Positions 55,850-64,000 of a stretch of 64,000 bases of DNA are shown in pieces (positions within the stretch are counted from its first letter, which is position 1; every line of letters begins with the position of its first letter). The stretch comes from Advenella alkanexedens (GTDB lineage: Bacteria > Pseudomonadota > Gammaproteobacteria > Burkholderiales > Burkholderiaceae_B), in assembly GCF_019132845.1 (NCBI RefSeq), contig NZ_JAHSPR010000001.1, forward strand, positions 310,001-374,000. The letters run 5' to 3'. The translations under genes and the position numbers were made by a program. Under the pieces are notes generated by a model, which did not search any database, was not told the origin of the DNA, and saw only the letters and a program-made list of their open reading frames with translations.

Positions 55850-58168
55850 TTAACAACGGGACGCAGACATTACCCCGGGGATCTCCAATAAGGCCTGCAA
55901 AGCCCGGGACAATTGATCGCCATTCTGGATTTCGATGGTAAAGTGCATATGGGCCAGTGAACGCTTGCTTTGCGTATTAACGCCAACCACCTTAAGCTTG
56001 AGCCTGGAAAAGGCTTCAGAGACATCCCTCAGCAGACCGGTACGATCCTGGGCATGGACAGCAATATTGACCGGATAGACCGCATCTTCGGTATTGCCCC
56101 AGGCAACATCAATGACCCGCTCGGGATTTTTATGCTTTAACACGGCAAACGAGGCGCAATCCTGACGATGGATCGACACCCCTCGGCCACGGGTGACAAA
56201 ACCCACGATCTCATCCGGCGGGGCCGGACGGCAACAGCGGGCCAGCTGGGTCATTAATGAATCGACCCCCACCACCAGCACACCGCCTTTACCTGTCTGG
56301 CGGGTCTCGGTCTGGCGGGCCACCTGAATTTTGTCTTCGGTACCGGTTTCGGTGGTCGGCTCGACAAAAGCCGAAGCAATCGAGCGCAGGCTGAACTCGT
56401 CTTTGGCAACGGCCACATACAGGTCATCAGCACGGGCAAAACCCAGTTTTTCAGCCAGCTGCTCCTGATTGACGGCTGTTTTGCCCAAACGCTGCAATTC
56501 TTTCTCGACCTGCTCTTGTCCGCTGGTAATACGCTTTTGCAACTCAATCGCATTAAACCACAACCGCACTTTTGCCCGGGCTCTGGGGCTGGCCAAATAA
56601 CCCAGTTGCGGATTCAGCCAGTCACGGGAAGGCCCACCCGATTTGGCGGCAATGATTTCAACCGTCTGTCCGGTTTTCAGTTTGGTATTAAGCGCAACCA
56701 TTTGACCGTCAACCTTGGCCCCCCTGCATCGGTGCCCAAGGTCGGTATGCAAATGGTAGGCAAAATCAACCGGCGTGCTGTCTGCAGCCAGCTCAATAAC
56801 CCTGGCCTGCGGTGTGAGCACATAAATACGCTCATGCCTTTCGCCCTCTTTCATTTGCTCTAACTGTTCACCGGTTTTTTTCAATTCGGCTTTTTTGCGT
56901 TCCAGTCCGTCCTGACCGACTCCATTTTCTTCAAGGGCTTTCTTTTCTTCTTTTTCGGTAATGCCGACTTCCTTGCGCCATGACAGCAATTGGCGCATCC
57001 AGGAAACCTGGCGGTCATACAGGCTGGAAGCGGATACCTGTCCACCTTTTACCCCGGCCTCTTTATAGCGCCAGTGGGCCGCCATGCCATATTCGGCAAA
57101 CTGGTGCATTTGCCGGGTGCGAATCTGCACTTCAAAGGCGCGACCGTCATCACCCATGACCACAGTATGCAGGGAGCGGTAACCATTAGGCTTGGGATTG
57201 GCAATATAATCATCGTATTCGTCCATGACCGGTGTCCACTTGGCATGCACCAGTGACAAGGCGGTATAACAATCCCGCTCGGTATCCACAATAATGCGCA
57301 GGGCCTGCAAGTCGTACAACTGGTCAAAATCAAGCTTTTTATTGCGCATCTTGTTGTAAATGCTGTAAATATGCTTGGCCCGACCGGCCACATCGGCCTT
57401 GATGCCCATTTCCTGCAAAGAGTCGCGAATTTCATTAACTGTTGCGGCCACAAGGCTTTCACGCTCTACACGACGGCTTTCCAGCTTCTTGGCGATATCC
57501 TTGTACACTTCGGGCTCAAGAAAACGGAAAGAAAGGTCTTCCATTTCCCATTTGATTTGCCAAATCCCCAGTCGATTGGCCAGTGGCGCATACACATCAC
57601 GGGTTTCAATGGAAATATCTTCAGGGCAAGGTTTCTTGGTTTCGGCAAACCAGCGCAATGTTTGCAACCGTGAAGCCAGACGCACAAGCACAATTCGCAA
57701 ATCGGTCGCCATGGCCAGCAACATTTTCCGCAACATTTCCTGCTGGTTGCCACTATTGCCGCTGTCCTGGCTGACCGTGCCCGCATTACGGGCCACCAGA
57801 CCTATTTTGACCAGTTCCCGCGACCCCTGGACCAGATTGAAAACTTCCAGCCCAAAATGGTTAATAATTTCGTTCTTATAATTTTTTTCCAAAGCCGCTT
57901 CCTGCTCTGCCGGCATGGAAGCGATAAGACCTGACACCATCGTGGTCACATCCACCTGAAGCAGGGATAAAATCCTGACGACCCCTGCCGCATGCTTAAG
58001 GGCCGGTTCTCCGGTTTCAAGCGTCTGCCCCGCCATGGCGTGCACGGCCCAGTCAACCGCTTTTTCCAGCAACCGCCTGTCTTCGGCCCCAAGGTCTTCA
58101 CACACCGAATTAAGCCATACTTCATCCAGGGCATTTGTATTGTCGCTATCGGGTATCATGTGAATCAT
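55850..58168 (-). CDS. relA: (p)ppGpp synthetase RelA
   Basis: A 772-residue ribosome-dependent alarmone synthetase. The N-terminal HD-like domain (about 30-190) lacks the HD dyad: where SpoT has HDTVED, here the sequence reads SMPAEQ. The synthetase domain follows (about 240-370: DRLGIWQIKWEMEDLSFR region, SIYNKMRNK, NGYRSLHTVV), then TGS (about 445-510: IYVLTPQARVIELA), and a C-terminal ACT domain (about 695-770). This marks it as monofunctional RelA. There is no clear ribosome site before the ATG. Confidence 0.94.
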   Translation of the reverse strand: MIHMIPDSDNTNALDEVWLNSVCEDLGAEDRRLLEKAVDWAVHAMAGQTLETGEPALKHAAGVVRILSLLQVDVTTMVSGLIASMPAEQEAALEKNYKNEIINHFGLEVFNLVQGSRELVKIGLVARNAGTVSQDSGNSGNQQEMLRKMLLAMATDLRIVLVRLASRLQTLRWFAETKKPCPEDISIETRDVYAPLANRLGIWQIKWEMEDLSFRFLEPEVYKDIAKKLESRRVERESLVAATVNEIRDSLQEMGIKADVAGRAKHIYSIYNKMRNKKLDFDQLYDLQALRIIVDTERDCYTALSLVHAKWTPVMDEYDDYIANPKPNGYRSLHTVVMGDDGRAFEVQIRTRQMHQFAEYGMAAHWRYKEAGVKGGQVSASSLYDRQVSWMRQLLSWRKEVGITEKEEKKALEENGVGQDGLERKKAELKKTGEQLEQMKEGERHERIYVLTPQARVIELAADSTPVDFAYHLHTDLGHRCRGAKVDGQMVALNTKLKTGQTVEIIAAKSGGPSRDWLNPQLGYLASPRARAKVRLWFNAIELQKRITSGQEQVEKELQRLGKTAVNQEQLAEKLGFARADDLYVAVAKDEFSLRSIASAFVEPTTETGTEDKIQVARQTETRQTGKGGVLVVGVDSLMTQLARCCRPAPPDEIVGFVTRGRGVSIHRQDCASFAVLKHKNPERVIDVAWGNTEDAVYPVNIAVHAQDRTGLLRDVSEAFSRLKLKVVGVNTQSKRSLAHMHFTIEIQNGDQLSRALQALLEIPGVMSASRC

Positions 58169-58225
58169 GGTTGAAAAATAAATAAGAAATCAAATGGAAC
58201 ACCTCGTATTGTACAGGTCGGAACT

Positions 58226-58729
58226 ATGGACGCAAATACAAAATCGTTGTTAATCATATGGCATTCCCGTACCCATGCGGCAAAACAGGCCGCCCAGGCT
58301 GCCTTTGACGCTGCCTGCAAAATTCGTCAGGAACTGGGCCAGCAAGATCAAATCCTCATGTTATACGCCAGCGAGGTACGCCTTGAACAGCTTTTACAGG
58401 CAGATGCCTATCTGTTTTGCGCCCCTGAAAACCTGGCCAGCCTAAGTGGCGCGATGAAAGAGTTTTTTGACCGTTTTTATTATGACTTACTGGGCAACAT
58501 AGAGGGTCGGCCATACAGTGCGATTATTACCGCCGGCTCTGATGGACAAGGTGCACTTCGACAGCTGCAGCGCATTTGCACCGGCTGGCGCCTTAACGAA
58601 AAAGTAGTGCCCATCATACTGAACACCGCCAGCCAGACCAAAGAGGAAATCCTGGCGCCCAAAACCCTGACTGCCGAACAACTGGCCCAGGCAGCGGAAG
58701 TGGGAAGCACGCTTTATGCCTGGCTATGA
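58226..58729 (+). CDS. Flavodoxin-fold protein (FMN reductase-like)
   Basis: A 167-residue single-domain protein: a first strand SLLIIWHSRTHAAKQAA with the phosphate-binding Ser/Thr loop, LFCAPENLASLSGAMKEFFDRFYY as the flavin-contacting segment, and AIITAGSDGQGA. It resembles NAD(P)H-dependent FMN reductases and flavodoxin-like proteins; redox partner and substrate are unknown. It is divergent from relA and followed by a repeat array. Confidence 0.75.
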   Translation: MDANTKSLLIIWHSRTHAAKQAAQAAFDAACKIRQELGQQDQILMLYASEVRLEQLLQADAYLFCAPENLASLSGAMKEFFDRFYYDLLGNIEGRPYSAIITAGSDGQGALRQLQRICTGWRLNEKVVPIILNTASQTKEEILAPKTLTAEQLAQAAEVGSTLYAWL

Positions 58730-58734
58730 AATAC

Positions 58735-58985
58735 GCATTCCCACGCGGGAGCGTGGGAACGAGTAAGCCGGATATGCATTCCCACGCGGGGGCACGGGAA
58801 CGAGTAAGCCGGATATGCATTCCCACGCGGGAGCACGGGAACGAGTAAGCAGGATATGCATTCCCACCCTCTTGTTCCCATGCTCCGCGTGGGAACAAGA
58901 AACAGGATATTGATGCTGCTATCCGTAGGCATTCCCACGCGGAGCGTGGGAACGAGTAAAAGTTCAGAGCGTGGGAACGAGTAAA
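58735..58985. repeat. Decaying 41-bp palindromic repeat array
   Basis: Three near-identical 41-base units start at 58735, 58776 and 58817. Each is a palindrome (GCATTCCCACGC then GCGTGGGAACGAG) and a short tail. A diverged, partly inverted unit lies at 58858-58910, another copy at 58929-58960 and a half copy at 58965-58985. This type is widespread in bacteria as REP/BIME-like DNA. No RAYT transposase gene is in the window. The array lies between converging genes. Confidence 0.88.
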
Positions 58986-58987
58986 AC

Positions 58988-59338
58988 TTAAAGCGCTGCT
59001 GTCACAACGATTTCAACCTTGAAATCGGGATTGGCCAAGCGGGCCTCCACCGTTGCACGGGGTGGTGCATTTTCTTTGGATACCCATTGATCCCATGCTT
59101 TATTCATGGCAGGAAATTCGGCCATATTGGCCACGTAAATCTGTGCCATCAGGATTCTTTCCTTACTGGTACCGGCCTGCGCCAGCAAATCGTCGATAAT
59201 AGCCAGCACCTGGGCGGTTTGGCCCTCCATATCCAGCGATGCATCATTGGGGACCTGTCCTGCCAGATAGGCAACACCATTATAAACAGCCATATCGGAC
59301 AAGCGGGCACCCACATTGGTACGTTTAATATCGCTCAT
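58988..59338 (-). CDS. RidA/YjgF/UK114 family protein
   Basis: A 116-residue trimer-forming protein of the RidA superfamily that typically deaminates reactive enamines and imines from PLP enzymes. The conserved arginine is Arg94 in APPRATVEARL, and VAYLAGQVPND is the usual first-half motif. It may be of a RidA subgroup rather than archetypal RidA. It follows pncB by 32 bases on the same strand. Confidence 0.88.
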   Translation of the reverse strand: MSDIKRTNVGARLSDMAVYNGVAYLAGQVPNDASLDMEGQTAQVLAIIDDLLAQAGTSKERILMAQIYVANMAEFPAMNKAWDQWVSKENAPPRATVEARLANPDFKVEIVVTAAL

Positions 59339-59370
59339 TCAAGGTTTTCCTGTAAAAGGTTGAGAAAAAA

Positions 59371-60546
59371 TCAGGCAGCGGGCAAATCAAAAACATGCCG
59401 CAAATAAGACAAATAGGCCGGGTCATCACACATGGTTTTCTCGGGCTCATCCGAAACCTTGGCAACCGGCTGCCCATTGCAACGAACCATTTTCATGACC
59501 ACCTGCAAAGGTGGTACGCCCATATCATTGGTCAGGTTGGTGCCAATCCCGAAGGACACCTTGCAACGCCCCTGAAACCTTCGGGCGATATCCATGGCAG
59601 TTTGAAAATTGAGATTATTGGAGAAAACCAGTGTTTTGCTGCTTGGATCCACCCGGTTGGCCTGATAATGAGCCAACAGGCGTTCACCCCATTCGAACGG
59701 ATCGCCGGAGTCATGCCGCGCCCCATCGAACAGCTTGCAAAAATACATATCGAAATCACGCAGGAAAGCATTCAGGCCGTAAACGTCAGAAAGCGCAATA
59801 CCCAGGTCGCCGCGATATTCCTTGGCCCACATTTCCAGGGCAAACACCTGGGAATCACGCAGGCGTGGTCCCAATGCCTGGCAGGCCTGCAGATATTCGT
59901 GCCCCATGGTACCCAAAGGCGTGGTATTGTACTCTTTGGCCATGAACACATTACTGGTACCCACAAAATGATTACCCATTTTCTCTTTCAGGGTCTTGAC
60001 CACCTCATGATGCCAGGCTTTAGAGAACCGCCGGCGCGTACCATATTCGGAAATCTTGAAACTTTTCACGTCGGTACTGGCATTGACCAGCTCAATCTTC
60101 TCATTCAGACGGCGCCTGCCCTCTGTCCAGTCAAGCGTTTTATATTCATTGCGAAAATACACTTCATTCACAATGGCGAGCACCGGAATTTCAAATAAAA
60201 TCGTATGCAGCCAGGGACCTTTGGCCTCGATGGTGATTTCCCCTTTCTCTTGGCCCTCGCCCACCTCAATACACTTTTCGGGCAAATGAAACAGGCCCAG
60301 GAAATCAACAAAATCACTTTTGATGAAACGCATGTTGCGCAAATAGTCCAGTTCATCTTCGGTAAAACGCAACTGGCACAGATGATGAATTTCCTCGCGT
60401 ATTTCATTAATGTAAGGACGCAGGTTGACACCCTTGGAACGGCACTTGAAGCGGTACTCCACCTGGGCACCTGGAAACTGATGCAGCACGACCTGCATCA
60501 TGCTGAATTTATATAAATCGGTATCTAAAAGCGAGGTAATAATCAT
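59371..60546 (-). CDS. pncB: Nicotinate phosphoribosyltransferase
   Basis: A 391-residue NAD-salvage enzyme making nicotinate mononucleotide from nicotinate, PRPP and ATP. The N-terminus [13 protein letters not shown], the phospho-histidine His216 in [10 protein letters not shown], and [10 protein letters not shown] near the PRPP site are present. Length is normal. It is divergent from fdxA. Confidence 0.96.
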   Translation of the reverse strand: MIITSLLDTDLYKFSMMQVVLHQFPGAQVEYRFKCRSKGVNLRPYINEIREEIHHLCQLRFTEDELDYLRNMRFIKSDFVDFLGLFHLPEKCIEVGEGQEKGEITIEAKGPWLHTILFEIPVLAIVNEVYFRNEYKTLDWTEGRRRLNEKIELVNASTDVKSFKISEYGTRRRFSKAWHHEVVKTLKEKMGNHFVGTSNVFMAKEYNTTPLGTMGHEYLQACQALGPRLRDSQVFALEMWAKEYRGDLGIALSDVYGLNAFLRDFDMYFCKLFDGARHDSGDPFEWGERLLAHYQANRVDPSSKTLVFSNNLNFQTAMDIARRFQGRCKVSFGIGTNLTNDMGVPPLQVVMKMVRCNGQPVAKVSDEPEKTMCDDPAYLSYLRHVFDLPAA

Positions 60547-60658
60547 GTCGGTAACAGTAATTTTTTTATAACCATATCACAGCTATCAGGGTTTTGAGCG
60601 CCAAGTATTTCAAGATTAGGTAAAATCACATTTTTAATGTCGTTTATTGGAGTTTTAA

Positions 60659-60982
60659 ATGACTCACGTTGTTACCGAAAACTGTATTAAATGCAAATAT
60701 ACAGACTGTGTCGATGTATGTCCCGTCGACTGTTTCAAGGAAGGCCCCAACTTTCTGGTTATCGATCCCGATGAATGCATTGACTGCGCCGTCTGTATAC
60801 CGGAATGCCCTGCCAATGCCATTTTTGCCGAAGAGGACGTGCCACAGGATCAAATCCACTTCATCAAAATCAATGCAGACCTCAGTCCCGAATTCCCGAC
60901 CATCAGCCGCTCCAAAAAACCGCTTGATGATGCTGATGAGTGGAATAACGTCCCCAACAAACTCCAGTACCTGGAAAAATAG
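60659..60982 (+). CDS. fdxA: 7Fe ferredoxin FdxA
   Basis: A 107-residue ferredoxin with one 3Fe-4S and one 4Fe-4S cluster. Cysteines are 9, 12, 17, 21, 25 and 40, 43, 46, 50; the extra residue spacing in the first motif is typical for 7Fe proteins. TTGGAG precedes the ATG. The reductase gene fpr follows within 24 bases, so the pair may serve as NADPH-ferredoxin electron transfer. Confidence 0.95.
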   Translation: MTHVVTENCIKCKYTDCVDVCPVDCFKEGPNFLVIDPDECIDCAVCIPECPANAIFAEEDVPQDQIHFIKINADLSPEFPTISRSKKPLDDADEWNNVPNKLQYLEK

Positions 60983-61006
60983 CTGACTGAAATAAAACAG
61001 GAAAAT

Positions 61007-61777
61007 ATGACTGACCAGAAATATACCCGTGAAACCGTAATCAGCATGACCGAATGGGTGCCCGGCAAGCTGTTCTCGATCACCACCACCCGCGATCATG
61101 CCTTCCAGTTTGAACCGGGACAGTTTGCCCGGCTCGGCCTGCCCGCCAGTGATGACCCCACAGCCGAGCCCTCCATATGGCGTGCCTATTCCATGGTCAG
61201 TACCCCAGAGGATGAATTTCTGTCTTTTTACTCTATTGTGGTGCCTGAGGGGGAGTTCAGCCCACGCCTGGCCGGCCTGAAAACCGGCGACCCGATTTAT
61301 ATCGACAAAACCGCTTTTGGTTTCCTGACCATAGACCGTTTCCCACAAGGCGGCAACTTGTGGCTCCTTGCGACAGGCACCGGCTTATCGGCTTATATCT
61401 CCATGCTCAACACGCCTGCCACCTGGGAACGGTTTGACAAAATCATTCTGGCCCATGGTGTTCGCACCAGCGAAGAACTGACTTATCAGGATGACATAGC
61501 CAAATGGCAACAACAGTTTGGCGATCGTTTTGTTTATCTGCCCCTGCCCACCCGGGAAGCATACAAAAACTACCCACAGGAACGTTTGACCACCCTTATC
61601 AGCAATAGCAAACTTGAGCAGTTAAGCGGCTTGAAACTGGATCCGGCAACATCAAGAGTCATGTTGTGTGGCAACCCTGAAATGTTATCGGAGGCACGAA
61701 AAATACTGGCTGAAAAAGGCTTCGCTGCCGGCAGACGCGGTATCCCGGGCAATCTTGCCGTTGAAAATTACTGGTAA
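61007..61777 (+). CDS. fpr: Ferredoxin-NADP+ reductase
   Basis: A 256-residue FAD enzyme that exchanges electrons between NADPH and ferredoxin or flavodoxin. The FAD motif RAYSMVSTP (about 62-70) and the NADP-binding GTGLSAY segment are present, and the chain ends with NLAVENYW, the aromatic C-terminus of the bacterial Fpr group. It lies 24 bases after fdxA and shares its transcript. Confidence 0.93.
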   Translation: MTDQKYTRETVISMTEWVPGKLFSITTTRDHAFQFEPGQFARLGLPASDDPTAEPSIWRAYSMVSTPEDEFLSFYSIVVPEGEFSPRLAGLKTGDPIYIDKTAFGFLTIDRFPQGGNLWLLATGTGLSAYISMLNTPATWERFDKIILAHGVRTSEELTYQDDIAKWQQQFGDRFVYLPLPTREAYKNYPQERLTTLISNSKLEQLSGLKLDPATSRVMLCGNPEMLSEARKILAEKGFAAGRRGIPGNLAVENYW

Positions 61778-61957
61778 TAATTTATTTTCACCTGTCCAAA
61801 GCATTCATGAATAGTAACAAAATAGTAATTTCCCTAATTTTTGTCGGTTTTAGGTGAAAATTCACATTTCCTGATGTTTTATCCATATTACTGGTGCTAG
61901 ACTTAAATCATGCACCCGTTTTTTTTCGCTGCAAAACAACAATAAGGAAGTGAGCTT

Positions 61958-63190
61958 ATGCTGTACCAATTTCATGAATTGACCCGTTCCATACTGGCCC
62001 CTATTTCAGCTTTCACGAATATAGGCTCTCAGCTGTTTTCCAATCCTTACAGCCCTTACGCCTATATCCCCAATTCAAAACAGATCTCAGCCGGGCTTGA
62101 ACTCATTCACCGACTGGGTAAGGATTACGAAAAACCCAAATGGGACATCAACTCGGTTACTATCGAAGATCGCGAAGTAGCGGTTCATACTGAAATTGCC
62201 CAAAGCAAACCTTTTTGCAATTTGGTTCACTTCGTTCGCGACCTTGAACCCAACGCACCTGCCTGCCCCAAAGTCCTGATCGTTGCCCCGCTATCCGGGC
62301 ATCACGCCACGTTGTTACGTGATACGGTGCGCACCATGCTCAGCGCCTTCGATGTATACGTGACCGACTGGGTCGATGCTCGCATGGTTTCACTGGCCGA
62401 AGGCCCTTTCCATCTGGATGACTACATTGAATATATCCAGGACTTCATCCGCAGCCTGGGACCTGACTTGCACGTTATGTCGGTTTGCCAGCCCACCGTA
62501 CCGGTTCTGGCCGCCATTTCTTTAATGGCCGGCAATAATGAGGCGGTTATGCCCAAAAGCATGATCATGATGGGTGGCCCATTGGATACCCGTTACTCAC
62601 CCACCGAAGTTAACGGACTGGCCAGCACCAAACCCTATTCATGGTTTGAGAACCAGCTGATTCACATCGTGCCTTCCCGCTACCCGGGTGTGGGCCGCAA
62701 GGTGTATCCGGGCTTTTTGCAGCACGCCGGCTTTGTTTCAATGAACCCCGACAAACACATGCAGTCGCATTACGACTACTATCTCAACCTGATGAAAGGC
62801 AACGAGATGGAGACCAACAGCCACCGCAAATTCTACGATGAATATAATGCGGTGCTGGACATGCCGGCCGAATATTACCTGGACACCATCCGGGTCGTCT
62901 TCCAGGAGCACCTGCTACCCCGTGGGCTTTGGGATGTTCGTGGTGTACGGGTAGATCCCGACCATATCCGCAACGTCAGGCTCATGACTGTTGAAGGAGA
63001 ACTGGACGACATTACCGGTCATGGGCAAACCCGTGTGGCCCATGAACTGTGTGGCAATATTCCCAAAGCCGATAAACACCACCTGTTGGCCAGCAGCTGC
63101 GGACATTACGGAATTTTCTCAGGCACCAAATGGCGCACCCGAATCTTTCCTGAAGTGAAAGAATTCATCAATAACGTCGATCGGGACTGA
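61958..63190 (+). CDS. phaZ: Intracellular polyhydroxyalkanoate depolymerase
   Basis: A 410-residue PhaZ that breaks down stored PHB in the cytoplasm. The nucleophile position holds Cys177 in SVCQPTVPVLAA, as in the Ralstonia type, where cysteine replaces serine. The catalytic histidine is near the end in SSCGHYGIFSG. There is no signal peptide, so it is intracellular. AAGGAAG precedes the ATG. It is a single gene with a terminator behind it. PHB synthesis genes are not in the window. Confidence 0.94.
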   Translation: MLYQFHELTRSILAPISAFTNIGSQLFSNPYSPYAYIPNSKQISAGLELIHRLGKDYEKPKWDINSVTIEDREVAVHTEIAQSKPFCNLVHFVRDLEPNAPACPKVLIVAPLSGHHATLLRDTVRTMLSAFDVYVTDWVDARMVSLAEGPFHLDDYIEYIQDFIRSLGPDLHVMSVCQPTVPVLAAISLMAGNNEAVMPKSMIMMGGPLDTRYSPTEVNGLASTKPYSWFENQLIHIVPSRYPGVGRKVYPGFLQHAGFVSMNPDKHMQSHYDYYLNLMKGNEMETNSHRKFYDEYNAVLDMPAEYYLDTIRVVFQEHLLPRGLWDVRGVRVDPDHIRNVRLMTVEGELDDITGHGQTRVAHELCGNIPKADKHHLLASSCGHYGIFSGTKWRTRIFPEVKEFINNVDRD

Positions 63191-63206
63191 TTTCCGGTTA
63201 AAATAA

Positions 63207-63240
63207 GAAGGCCTGTCCAGCAACAGGCCTTTTTTATTTT
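63207..63240 (+). terminator. Terminator of phaZ, touching the next gene
   Basis: Stem AAGGCCTGT (63208-63216) with ACAGGCCTT (63223-63231), six-base loop, then a T-rich tract running to 63242. It ends four bases before the rnfB ATG at 63245. Confidence 0.88.
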
Positions 63241-63244
63241 TACC

Positions 63245-63928
63245 ATGACCAATAAATCCCTACTTGAAAAAATTGATGCCATCCTGCCGCAAACCCAATG
63301 TACAAAATGCGGTTACGATGGCTGTAAACCTTATGCACATGCACTGGCTCAGCAAGAAGCCAGTATCAACCGTTGCCCCCCAGGCGGCAGCCAGGGTATA
63401 CAACAACTGGCCGCTTTACTGCAGGTACCGGTTTTACCCCTTGACCCGGAATGCGGCACGGAAATCCCGCTGCAGGTGGCGGTTATTGATGAAGCCCACT
63501 GTATTGGATGTACCCTTTGTATCCGGGCCTGCCCGGTAGATGCCATTATTGGTGCCAACAAATTCATGCACACGGTAGACCCGCAAATATGCACCGGTTG
63601 CGACTTATGCGTTGCGCCCTGCCCGGTCGACTGTATCAGCATGGTTGATGCCAACCGCACATGGACCACGGAAGATGCCAATGCGGCCCGAGAACGCCAT
63701 GAGCAGCGTGCCGCACGCCTGCAAAAGCTCAGGCTGCAGGAAGAGGCCCGTCTTAACCAAAAATCCATTCAAACCGCCACGAATTCCAAAGAGCTGGCCA
63801 AACCGGCCCAACCACTACCCAATGAAAAAACCGCTGAGCAACTCAAGAAAGAAGCCATTGCCCTGGCATTGCAGCGGGCCCGGGAACGACGCCAGCAAGT
63901 CATGAAAAAAGACTCCACCACCCCATAA
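63245..63928 (+). CDS. rnfB: RnfB-like iron-sulfur protein
   Basis: A 227-residue protein with the RnfB-type cluster module (Cys19, 22, 27 and 44) and two 4Fe-4S ferredoxin motifs ([24 protein letters not shown]), then a charged helical tail of about 90 residues. RnfB is normally a subunit of the Rnf/Rsx membrane complex. Here it lacks the N-terminal membrane helix and there is no rnfACDGE in the window. Such lone RnfB proteins next to nth are common in betaproteobacteria; the partner is unknown. No ribosome site is visible before the ATG. Confidence 0.88.
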   Translation: MTNKSLLEKIDAILPQTQCTKCGYDGCKPYAHALAQQEASINRCPPGGSQGIQQLAALLQVPVLPLDPECGTEIPLQVAVIDEAHCIGCTLCIRACPVDAIIGANKFMHTVDPQICTGCDLCVAPCPVDCISMVDANRTWTTEDANAARERHEQRAARLQKLRLQEEARLNQKSIQTATNSKELAKPAQPLPNEKTAEQLKKEAIALALQRARERRQQVMKKDSTTP

Positions 63929-63930
63929 CC

Positions 63931-64000
63931 ATGAATGCAGAAAAAAGAAAAGAGATTTTTGCCCGCTTTAAAGCCGCCAACCCCAAACCCACCACAGAGC
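63931..64000 (+). CDS. nth: Endonuclease III (partial, 5' end only)
   Basis: The last 70 bases encode a start like that of endonuclease III: MNAEKRKEIF then RFKAANPKPTTE, matching the known MNKAKRxEI...NPxPTTE opening. It starts two bases after the rnfB stop and runs off the window. Endonuclease III removes oxidised pyrimidines from DNA and needs an iron-sulfur cluster. Only about 23 residues can be seen. Confidence 0.8.
   Translation, partial: MNAEKRKEIFARFKAANPKPTTE

Noticed and set aside
58614-58938. Minus-strand ORFs with repeated peptides in the 41-bp array
   Set aside because: They simply translate the palindromic DNA repeat and have no start signals.
58735-58985. The array as a CRISPR
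   Set aside because: The units are directly abutting with no unique spacers, the repeat itself is palindromic throughout, and no cas genes are near.

Overview
The window is a stretch of chromosome from a betaproteobacterium, most likely family Alcaligenaceae (Burkholderiales). The basis is gene order and content: the block rpmF-plsX-fabHDG-acpP-fabF-rpoE-rseA-rseB-mucD-lepA-lepB-rnc-era-recO, a Bug-type (TctC) solute receptor, a Cys-type intracellular PHB depolymerase, and a lone RnfB next to nth. GC is moderate, about half by eye, which is low for the family. No rRNA, tRNA, prophage, transposase or CRISPR array was seen. Genus and species cannot be read from this.

Layout. 1-4250 (minus): an unrecognised six-ORF operon of envelope/membrane proteins, four of which carry CxxC-CxxC zinc ribbons; two ORFs look frame-disrupted. 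4444-8663: a DUF423 protein, the two subunits of a 3-oxoacid CoA-transferase, a thioesterase and ETF-ubiquinone oxidoreductase. 9141-10260: an NlpC/P60 peptidase and a DUF2325 gene with a Fur-like box in its promoter. 10481-17745: a beta-oxidation operon (acyl-CoA dehydrogenase, thiolase, hydratase/dehydrogenase, acyl-CoA ligase); with the CoA-transferase, ETF-QO and PHB depolymerase this shows a lipid- and ketoacid-burning metabolism. 17758-22710: cysB, lptF, pepA, holC and a Bax-inhibitor-1 protein. 22819-25190: a MuiA-like protein and a short RecO.

25183-40273 (all minus) is one long housekeeping block: RNA/GTPase/secretion genes, the sigma-E envelope-stress module (rpoE-rseA-rseB-mucD) and fatty-acid synthesis headed by yceD-rpmF. 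A promoter pair with overlapping -10 elements separates it from maf and a tetrapyrrole-methylase-family gene. 41722-44936 (minus) holds a lipoprotein amidase, msrQ, a Gph-like phosphatase and rluC. rne (45479-48655) has a predicted leader of about 515 nt.

48820-52710 is an accessory catabolic island: Bug receptor, DUF2783 protein, class A FAD hydroxylase and MarR regulator. The marR/hydroxylase junction (52130-52297) is present a second time at 50018-50183, collinear with it, as a relic of a lost second copy that now sits upstream of the Bug gene. 52870-58168: accD-trpA-trpB and relA. 58735-58985: a decaying 41-bp palindromic repeat array. 58988-64000: ridA, pncB, fdxA, fpr, phaZ, rnfB and the start of nth.

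The strongest candidates for something undescribed are the zinc-ribbon operon at the left edge and the duplicated regulatory block in the hydroxylase/Bug island. No function is claimed for the first beyond what the sequence shows.
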